35,961 bases of DNA. Origin: Acidithiobacillus ferrivorans (lineage in GTDB: Bacteria > Pseudomonadota > Gammaproteobacteria > Acidithiobacillales > Acidithiobacillaceae). The translations under genes and the position numbers were made by a program. The notes under the pieces are model-generated. The model worked only from the letters and a program-made list of their open reading frames with translations, made no database searches and was not told the origin of the DNA. Each line of letters opens with the position of its first letter. Position 1 is the stretch's first letter. The stretch lies in assembly GCA_020723125.1 (NCBI GenBank), contig DYJM01000010.1, positions 1-35,961 on the forward strand, read 5' to 3'. Below are positions 29,567-35,961 of the stretch, in pieces.

Positions 29567-30246
29567 GATTTTTTCAAATTTCCTTGCATGACTATGCTGT
29601 CCAAAAATTTCCGTGCGTCCACGAGCTCTTCCGCACAAATACTGTGATCCATGGGATAAATATGGGTACTGAGGGCGTAGCCCTGGGATTCCATGATGCC
29701 CCGGGCAATTTCCATGTATTCCAGAGGCAGAACGGCATCGGAACGACCATGTCCCCAGAAAATCGGAGTCCCCTGGGAGGCCTGGGGAAGCGTCTGGCGA
29801 AGCGGTAAATAGGCACTGAAAGCCAGCACAGCCGCCGCCGGACAAGCATGATGAAAAGCCAAATAAAGCGCCATCGCCCCGCCCTGGGAAAACCCGCCCA
29901 GTATCAAGTGTTGAGTGCCTGCCTGCTGCTGTTCATGCTCCATCAGCGCGGCGAGGCGATTCGCCATGTGTTCCATTCCCGCTGCATCTTCGCCAGAATC
30001 CCGACCCAGCCCATAAATATCATACCAGGCCCGCATTGGCCGCCCGCCATTGAGGGTGACCGGACGTACTGGGGCATCTGGGAGAACCCAGCGAAACTGT
30101 TTTTCCGGATCGACAAAGTCTGCGAGGGGAGCAAGGTCTTCCTTGGATGCGCCCAGGCCATGCAGCAACATGATGCAGGGGGCCTCCTGCTGCGCTGCAG
30201 CTCGGAACCACAATCCTTCGGGCCAGATATTTTCATTCATGGTCAT
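29563..30246 (-). CDS. Alpha/beta hydrolase, carboxylesterase/phospholipase family
   Basis: [19 protein letters not shown], nucleophile elbow [47 protein letters not shown]. Confidence 0.9.
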   Translation of the reverse strand: MTMNENIWPEGLWFRAAAQQEAPCIMLLHGLGASKEDLAPLADFVDPEKQFRWVLPDAPVRPVTLNGGRPMRAWYDIYGLGRDSGEDAAGMEHMANRLAALMEHEQQQAGTQHLILGGFSQGGAMALYLAFHHACPAAAVLAFSAYLPLRQTLPQASQGTPIFWGHGRSDAVLPLEYMEIARGIMESQGYALSTHIYPMDHSICAEELVDARKFLDSIVMQGNLKKS

Positions 30247-31564
30247 GTGCCTTCTTCAAGGCATCCAGCTTGCGATAAAGAGTGCGCTCACTGACACCCA
30301 GCCGGACGGCCAGACTGCGTCGATCCCCGCCAAAAGCACTCCGCGCCCACCGTAAATACTGGGCCTCCAGATCAGCCAAGGGAACAATGGCATCCACGCC
30401 GGAAATTTTGGCATGAATATCCTGTTTGGGCGGCGTGCCTTGCTCTTGCAGGGCCAGGGGCAGATGCTGGGGGAGTATCCAATGTTCATCGGCCAGCAGT
30501 GCCGCGCGTTCGAGAATGTTACGCAACTCGCGGATATTGCCCGGAAAAGTGTATTGACCCAGTAACTGTAGGGTATCAGCGTGCAGTTGCAGCCCCTTGG
30601 CTGCCGGGATGCGCTGCAAAATGGCTGCAGCCAGCAAGGGAATATCATCCAGACGATCCCGCAACGCCGGCAAAGCAATGGGGAACGTGTTGATGCGATA
30701 ATAAAGATCCTGACGGAAACGCTCCTCTGCGACCATTTTTTCCAGATGACGGTGCGTTGCTGAAATCAGTCGAAACCGGGAACGAATCGGTTCAACCCCC
30801 CCTACCCTGCGAAACGTGCCGGTTTCCAGCAGCCGCAACAATTTCACCTGCAGGTTAAGAGGAATGTCACCCACTTCGTCCAGAAACAAGGTTCCCCCAT
30901 TGGCGGCTTCCACCAAACCGGTTTTTCGGGAATGGGCCCCTGTAAATGCACCTTTTTCATGACCAAACAATTCGCTTTCAAAAAGTGTTTCCGGCAAACC
31001 GGAGCAATCGACGGTGATGAAAGGTCCGTGACTGAGATGACTGGCCTGGTGTACCGCCGCTGCAGCCAGTTCCTTGCCGGTTCCGGATTCCCCCAGAAGG
31101 AGCACTGCCGCATCACCGGGAGCCACCCGTCGAATCAGGCGCACCACCTCCCGCCAGGCCTCCGATTGGCCGACCATGGCTGGAGTCGCCCGTGACGAGT
31201 CAGCGGAAATGACATTCACCAATTCGAGAAAATAAACCACCTCTGCGCGTTCATTACGAATGGGATACACATCAATCTGAGCATTGCCCACCGCATGAGT
31301 GTGAATGACATGTTGATCCAACCCGGATTGCTGGCAGGCATCCAGAGGACAGTGGTTGCGGCCTTGCTGGCAGGAAAAACCGGCTTCAGCGAGAATTTCC
31401 GCACAACGCCGACCCTGGAGGGGTTTGCCATCTCCGAAAGCGCGCCGATAGGCTTGGTTCGCCGCCAAGACGGTGTAGTCCCGGCACAAAAGCACTGCTG
31501 GCGTACTGAAGCAGTCCAGTAGTGAAGTCATTTCCGGTCGTAATTGTTTCAGTAAATCAGTCAT
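30233..31564 (-). CDS. Sigma54-dependent activator (bEBP) with PAS-like Cys-rich N-terminus and Fis-type HTH
   Basis: [79 protein letters not shown]-terminal [23 protein letters not shown]. Start at 31564. Confidence 0.93.
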   Translation of the reverse strand: MTDLLKQLRPEMTSLLDCFSTPAVLLCRDYTVLAANQAYRRAFGDGKPLQGRRCAEILAEAGFSCQQGRNHCPLDACQQSGLDQHVIHTHAVGNAQIDVYPIRNERAEVVYFLELVNVISADSSRATPAMVGQSEAWREVVRLIRRVAPGDAAVLLLGESGTGKELAAAAVHQASHLSHGPFITVDCSGLPETLFESELFGHEKGAFTGAHSRKTGLVEAANGGTLFLDEVGDIPLNLQVKLLRLLETGTFRRVGGVEPIRSRFRLISATHRHLEKMVAEERFRQDLYYRINTFPIALPALRDRLDDIPLLAAAILQRIPAAKGLQLHADTLQLLGQYTFPGNIRELRNILERAALLADEHWILPQHLPLALQEQGTPPKQDIHAKISGVDAIVPLADLEAQYLRWARSAFGGDRRSLAVRLGVSERTLYRKLDALKKAHDHE

Positions 31565-31624
31565 AAACCTCCCGCCACGGTACCTGCGCGCTGACAATTG
31601 TAGCAGTCTCTGCCAGATCGTCCA

Positions 31625-31638
31625 TGCCATTTTTGGCA
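31625..31638. promoter_or_regulatory. Candidate operator, inverted repeat TGCCA-TTTT-TGGCA
   Basis: Perfect 5-bp inverted repeat in the activator/MBL intergenic region, with an extra TGCCA at 31611. Confidence 0.35.
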
Positions 31639-31682
31639 GTTCAGCGGGGCAAGCTTATTGGGGTGGCGTATCTATAAAATTA

Positions 31683-31727
31683 ACTGTAATTATAACAGTA
31701 TAAATAACATCATGAATTAATGATGTT
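31683..31727. promoter_or_regulatory. Candidate upstream activating sequences (two dyads)
   Basis: ACTGT-N7-ACAGT (31683-31699 region) and AACATCAT-N6-ATGATGTT (31706-31727), roughly 65-110 nt upstream of the predicted TSS. Confidence 0.5.
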
Positions 31728-31765
31728 TTTTATAAGCAAGATATCAAGATACAAAATCCTGAAAA

Positions 31766-31781
31766 TGGCACAGAGTTTGCT
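31766..31781 (+). promoter_or_regulatory. Sigma54 (-24/-12) promoter
   Basis: TGGCAC-AGAGT-TTGCT: exact GG/GC elements with correct spacing; predicted TSS near 31792, 27 nt before ATG 31819. Confidence 0.85.
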
Positions 31782-31818
31782 GATGTTCTGCTGTCCGGCA
31801 GCAAAAAAGGTGACGAAG

Positions 31819-32544
31819 ATGATATTTCGACAATTATGTCATTCTCCGAAAGGCGAACTCAGTTATTTAATGGGCGATCCTGTTACCCGGGAAGCGGTCA
31901 TTATAGATCCCGTACCTGCACTGCTGGAAAATCTCGAACTCTTTGTTCAGGAACGGGGGCTAATTCTCAAATACATACTGCAGACCCACCATGATGCCGA
32001 GCTGATGCGTGCAGCGGAACATCTAAAGACATCTACCGGGGCGCGGGTACTGGCTCATGAAAGCAATACAAACAGTCAGATTGATCTGCGTTTGCGCCAT
32101 GGTGATCGCCTTTATTTTGGCGAAGAAAGCCTGCAGGTTTTGCATACTCCCGGACAAAGTCCCTGCGCCCTCACTTACCATTGGGAGGATCGCCTGTTTA
32201 CTGGAAAAACCTTATTGGTCAACAGTACTCTGCCCTGCCCCAGCAGCGATGACGCGCAGATTTTATATCAAAGCATTACCCAACGATTAATGACATTTCC
32301 AGGGGAAACCCTGGTCTACCCAGGTCTCGAAACCAAGGGACGACGCCTGACCAGCATCGAAGAAGTCCGCCGCAAAGACAACTGGTTCCATAACCAAAAT
32401 GGACATCGGGAAATTTTTCAAAGGTATTCCCGCCTGTTCACCAATAGCACCAGTAAAAGCAGTAAGGCAGTAAAAGAACTCGGAACACCTGATGAAGAGG
32501 TGCACCGTTACACGCCGGACCGGAACAACCCGGTTTCATTGTAG
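31819..32544 (+). CDS. ETHE1/persulfide-dioxygenase-like MBL-fold protein with degenerate metal motifs
   Basis: MIFRQL...YLMGDPVTREAVIIDPV...YILQTHHDAELMRAAEHLK...HTPGQSPCALTY...FTGKTLLVNS...YPGLETKG. ATG 31819 lies downstream of the sigma54 promoter (track start 31720 lies upstream of it). Confidence 0.85.
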   Translation: MIFRQLCHSPKGELSYLMGDPVTREAVIIDPVPALLENLELFVQERGLILKYILQTHHDAELMRAAEHLKTSTGARVLAHESNTNSQIDLRLRHGDRLYFGEESLQVLHTPGQSPCALTYHWEDRLFTGKTLLVNSTLPCPSSDDAQILYQSITQRLMTFPGETLVYPGLETKGRRLTSIEEVRRKDNWFHNQNGHREIFQRYSRLFTNSTSKSSKAVKELGTPDEEVHRYTPDRNNPVSL

Positions 32545-32554
32545 GAGGATGTTC

Positions 32555-34189
32555 ATGGATATGTTAATCAATCCCACGGTGGTCGAGCTGTCGCGTCTGC
32601 AGTTTGCGCTGACAGCCCTGTATCACTTTCTGTTTGTACCCCTGACTCTGGGCCTGTCATTTCTGCTGGCCACCATGGAGTCGGTTTATGTCATCACGGG
32701 GAAACCCATTTACAAGGAAATGACCCAGTTCTGGGGCAAGCTTTTCGCCATCAATTTTGCGCTGGGTGTGGCCACGGGCCTGACCATGGAATTTGAGTTC
32801 GGTACCAACTGGTCCATGTACTCCCATTTCGTCGGAGATATTTTTGGTACGCCTCTGGCTATTGAAGGCCTGATGGCGTTTTTCATGGAATCCACCTTTG
32901 TGGGCATCATGTTTTTTGGCTGGGACCGGATCAGTGCCAAGGCCCATCTGGTCGTGACCTATCTGGTGGCGCTGGGCTCCAACCTTTCCGCATTGTGGAT
33001 TCTGATCGCCAATGGCTTCATGCAGGACCCCAGAGGCGGAACCTTTGATCCCAATACCATGCGCCTGGAATTCAGCAGCTTTGTCCAGTTGATTTTCAAT
33101 GAAGACGCTCAGGCGAAATTTGTCCATACCTCCATCGCCGGTTTTGTGACCGGATCCATGTTTGTCATGGGGATCAGTGCCTTCTATCTGCTCACCAACA
33201 AGCGCAAGGATATTGCCCTGCGTTCATTTCGTATTGCCGCCGTTTTCGGAGTGATTTCCACCATTGGTGTGGTGACGCTGGGCGATGCACTGGGCTTCAT
33301 TGACGTCAAAGCCCAACCCATGAAAGTGGCGGCCATGGAAGCCATCTGGAATACAGACTACAACACGGCCTCTGCGCCCTGGAATCTGATTGCTTTCCCG
33401 GATAAGGCTGCAGGTAAAAACCTTTTTGAAATTGGCATTCCCTATGTGCTGACGCCTCTGCTGACCCACTCGGAGGACACCGTCATCCCCGGTATTCATC
33501 AATTGGTGGATGAAGCCAAGCCCAAAGTAGTTAATGGCATCAAGGCCATGGTTGCCCTGAAGGAATATAATCATGACCACAGTAACGTGCAGGCTTTGGC
33601 GACCTTCAAACAGTATCAGGCAGACATGGGCTATGGCTTTCTGGCCATGCAGTACGCCCCTGATCAGGACCTGAAAAAGGTGGATGCCAGCAATCTCGCC
33701 AGCGTCGTGGACAAAACGGCTCACGAGACGGTTCCCAATGTCTGGGTAGAATTTTGGGCATTCCGTATCATGGTGGCTTTAGGCTTTATCATGCTCGCCA
33801 TTTTTGCCTTTGCCGCCTATTTCAGCCTCAAAAATGAGGTGGAAAAGCATCCCCTGCTCCTGAAAGTCGCCTTATGGAGTATTCCATTACCCTGGTTTGC
33901 CTGTGAATTTGGCTGGATTACGGCAGAAAATGGTCGGCAACCCTGGACGGTTTACGATATGTTGCCCACCTTTGTGTCAGCTTCCAGTCACAGCGTCGGC
34001 TACATGATTTTCTCCCTGATCGGTTTTGTACTGCTTTACAGCTCGTTCATCGCCGCAGAAATGTATCTGATGTTCAAATACGCGCGTCTTGGCCCGCAAG
34101 CCAGTCATCATGGTCATGACAAAGCGCCTGCGGGGGGTGGCATGGCCGGTCAGCCCGCTTTTGCCAAGCCCAGTCTGGCCAAGAAATAA
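32555..34189 (+). CDS. cydA: Cytochrome bd ubiquinol oxidase subunit I (long Q-loop, E. coli-like)
   Basis: VELSRLQFALTALYHFLFVPLTLGLSFLLA, TMEFEFGTNWSMYSHFVGDIFGTPLAIEGLMAFFMESTFVG, ENGRQPW. AGGAGG 6 nt before ATG 32555. Confidence 0.96.
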   Translation: MDMLINPTVVELSRLQFALTALYHFLFVPLTLGLSFLLATMESVYVITGKPIYKEMTQFWGKLFAINFALGVATGLTMEFEFGTNWSMYSHFVGDIFGTPLAIEGLMAFFMESTFVGIMFFGWDRISAKAHLVVTYLVALGSNLSALWILIANGFMQDPRGGTFDPNTMRLEFSSFVQLIFNEDAQAKFVHTSIAGFVTGSMFVMGISAFYLLTNKRKDIALRSFRIAAVFGVISTIGVVTLGDALGFIDVKAQPMKVAAMEAIWNTDYNTASAPWNLIAFPDKAAGKNLFEIGIPYVLTPLLTHSEDTVIPGIHQLVDEAKPKVVNGIKAMVALKEYNHDHSNVQALATFKQYQADMGYGFLAMQYAPDQDLKKVDASNLASVVDKTAHETVPNVWVEFWAFRIMVALGFIMLAIFAFAAYFSLKNEVEKHPLLLKVALWSIPLPWFACEFGWITAENGRQPWTVYDMLPTFVSASSHSVGYMIFSLIGFVLLYSSFIAAEMYLMFKYARLGPQASHHGHDKAPAGGGMAGQPAFAKPSLAKK

Positions 34190-34201
34190 GGAGGCAACAC
34201 A

Positions 34202-35335
34202 ATGGATCTCTATATTGGACTGAAAGTATTGTGGTGGGTGCTGCTGGGCGTCCTGCTCATGGGCCTTGCCATCATGGTGGGCATGGATATGGGTGTCGGT
34301 ACCCTGCTGCGCTTCGTCGGTAAAAATGACGGCGAACGCCGCCAGGCCCTGAATGTGGTGGGTCCCCATTGGGACGGTAATCAGGTCTGGTTCATCCTGG
34401 GCGGCGGGGCCATTTTTGCGGCCTGGCCAACCCTGTATGCCACTTCTTTCTCGGTTTTTTACATTGTCATGATCCTGCTGCTGTTCAGCATGATTTTGCG
34501 TCCGGTGGCTTTTGAATACCGCTCCAAAGTGGCCTCCAGCAAGTGGCGGGAGTCCTGGGACTGGGTTTTCCTGGTCTCCGGCTTTTTGCCCATGTTTGTC
34601 TACGGGGCAGCTATCGGTAATATTCTCGAAGGCGTCGGCTTTCATTTCGGTTGGGATGGTCAGTATTACCAGACGGAGTCTTTCATCTGGTATCTGCTGA
34701 ACCCCTTTGCCATTCTCAGCGGTTTATTGGCAGTCAGTATGTCGGTATATCAGGGCGGGGCCATGTTGATGCTGCGCGGTACCGACCCCATTGCTTCTCG
34801 CGCCCGGAATTACGCCAGCGTTGCCGGTATCATCGCCATTGTGCTGTTTATCATTGGTGGCTTCATGATTTCCGGCATGACCGGGTATAGCCTCATCAGC
34901 GGGGATCCGGGAATGCCCGCCAACGCCGTCAGTGGTCAGGTGGTGCATGCGGTTTCTGGTGCCTGGCTGGATAATTATGCGGCACAGCCCATCTTGTGGA
35001 TTATTCCGTTGCTGGCTATCGCCGGGATGTTGCTCGGTGCAATGATGCTGCGCGCCAACAAACCCATTCTCGGCTGGTGGTTGGGAGCCATTGCCTGGAT
35101 TGGCATTTTAGGCACGGTTGCAGCTTCCATGTTCCCATTCCTGATGCCTTCGTCTGACAATCTCAACCAGAGTTTGACGGTATGGAATGCTTCGGGAAGT
35201 CGTTACAATCTGATCTGGATGACCATTTTCACGCTCATTTTCGTGCCTACGATTCTGGCCTACACCACCTGGTGTTTTCGGGTCATGCGCGGCAAGGTCA
35301 ACCCGCCCAACCCCGCCGATGACCATGCTTATTAA
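34202..35335 (+). CDS. cydB: Cytochrome bd ubiquinol oxidase subunit II
   Basis: LLMGLAIMVGMDMGVGTLLRFVGKNDGERRQALNVVGPHWDGNQVWFILGGGAIFAAWP. Confidence 0.96.
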   Translation: MDLYIGLKVLWWVLLGVLLMGLAIMVGMDMGVGTLLRFVGKNDGERRQALNVVGPHWDGNQVWFILGGGAIFAAWPTLYATSFSVFYIVMILLLFSMILRPVAFEYRSKVASSKWRESWDWVFLVSGFLPMFVYGAAIGNILEGVGFHFGWDGQYYQTESFIWYLLNPFAILSGLLAVSMSVYQGGAMLMLRGTDPIASRARNYASVAGIIAIVLFIIGGFMISGMTGYSLISGDPGMPANAVSGQVVHAVSGAWLDNYAAQPILWIIPLLAIAGMLLGAMMLRANKPILGWWLGAIAWIGILGTVAASMFPFLMPSSDNLNQSLTVWNASGSRYNLIWMTIFTLIFVPTILAYTTWCFRVMRGKVNPPNPADDHAY

Positions 35336-35350
35336 GGGAGCAACTCAGTC

Positions 35351-35554
35351 ATGAAAAATCTTTTCACTTTTGTCGGGATGGCCCTCATCTTGGCGTTATC
35401 CCTGTTTCTGGCGGTCATTACCGGCGACTATGGCCCCTGGTATTTCGCCTGGTTGGTGGGTACGACCATGATCGTGATGATCGCCGTCGCCGGTGCGGTC
35501 ATGTATGAAAAACAGGATGCGGAAAGTCAGGACAAAACCGGACATTCACATTAA
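35351..35554 (+). CDS. CydX-like bd oxidase accessory subunit with an extra N-terminal TM segment
   Basis: C-terminal half WYFAWLVGTTMIVMIAVAGAVMYEKQDAESQ matches the CydX pattern WYFAWxxGT; preceded by MKNLFTFVGMALILALSLFLAVITGDYGP. Confidence 0.7.
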   Translation: MKNLFTFVGMALILALSLFLAVITGDYGPWYFAWLVGTTMIVMIAVAGAVMYEKQDAESQDKTGHSH

Positions 35555-35565
35555 GGAGCAAGACC

Positions 35566-35655
35566 ATGCATCTGGAGGATTATATTTTCTTTTTACCCAT
35601 TGTGTATTTTTTCATCGCCGTCATCGCGTATTTTTATACACGCAAGCGGTTTTGA
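35566..35655 (+). CDS. 29-aa single-TM micro-ORF
   Basis: MHLEDYIFFLPIVYFFIAVIAYFYTRKRF; AAGGAG 5-9 nt upstream; 11 nt after the CydX-like stop; immediately followed by hairpins/terminator. Absent from the ORF track because of its length cut-off. Confidence 0.65.
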   Translation: MHLEDYIFFLPIVYFFIAVIAYFYTRKRF

Positions 35656-35687
35656 GTCGAGTCCGTGATCGGGACTTTGTCCCGGTC

Positions 35688-35716
35688 AAAAAAGCCCGGT
35701 TTATCCGGGCTTTTTT
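35688..35716 (+). terminator. Rho-independent terminator of the cyd operon
   Basis: AAAAAAGCCCGG-TTTAT-CCGGGCTTTTTT; preceded by a second hairpin GATCGGGAC-TTT-GTCCCGGTC. Confidence 0.92.
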
Positions 35717-35738
35717 ATTGTAGAAAATAGATCACCAC

Positions 35739-35935
35739 CTAAAAAGGGCAGTTGTCGTGGGTGCTTTTTGCTCCATTGTTCCTTGCCTGTTGTTCTAAGG
35801 CTCATCCTGCTGTCAGGAGAGAACTCGCCCTTCGGGCTCAAACAGCTCTCCTGACGGGCGCAGGATTTCGCCAAGAACAACAACGGCTCGAAACAAAAGT
35901 CGCTGCAAAGCACCCACGACAACTGCCCTTTTTAG
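35739..35935 (-). repeat. Long-palindrome repeat element, copy 2 (inverted relative to copy 1)
   Basis: 29-bp perfect terminal inverted repeats CTAAAAAGGGCAGTTGTCGTGGGTGCTTT...AAAGCACCCACGACAACTGCCCTTTTTAG; interior matches the reverse complement of 28868-29063. Confidence 0.92.
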
Positions 35936-35961
35936 AACTCAACGCAAATAAATGTTTTTAC

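Noticed and set aside
29566-29845. N-terminal ~93 aa of the 29090..29845 ORF
   Set aside because: Out-of-frame read of the esterase gene; the CopD-like protein clearly starts at ATG 29566.
1-35961. CRISPR array, tRNA/rRNA genes, transposase or prophage genes
   Set aside because: No direct-repeat/spacer periodicity, no tRNA-like cloverleaf that I could recognise, and no integrase/transposase-like ORF in the track.

Overview
The window reads as a chromosomal segment of an Acidithiobacillus-like acidophilic gammaproteobacterium/acidithiobacillium. This taxonomic guess is inferred from gene content and was not searched. From left to right it contains: (1) a C-P lyase phosphonate operon, MFS-phnGHIJKLM-DUF1045-phnN-phnF; (2) a convergent yihY/hda pair; (3) sodB-like, purM and purN; (4) a SIMPL-domain protein with a b-type cytochrome; (5) a ppsA-gpmI-MFS operon; (6) a hypothetical gene, a DUF423 gene and an NDUFA9-like SDR; (7) an opgG-opgH-Sel1 glucan operon in which opgH is split across two frames; (8) an orphan dihydrolipoamide-dehydrogenase-like gene; (9) a divergent module (CopD-like / esterase / sigma54 activator <-> ETHE1-like MBL protein / cydA / cydB / CydX-like / 29-aa micro-ORF). 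Module (9) is bracketed by two inverted copies of a ~195 bp long-palindrome repeat. The most interesting part is module (9). It has a textbook -24/-12 sigma54 promoter driving an ETHE1-family protein that has lost its metal ligands, transcribed into a bd oxidase operon. The divergent activator carries a Cys-rich PAS-like N-terminus. The flanking palindromes show compensatory base changes.
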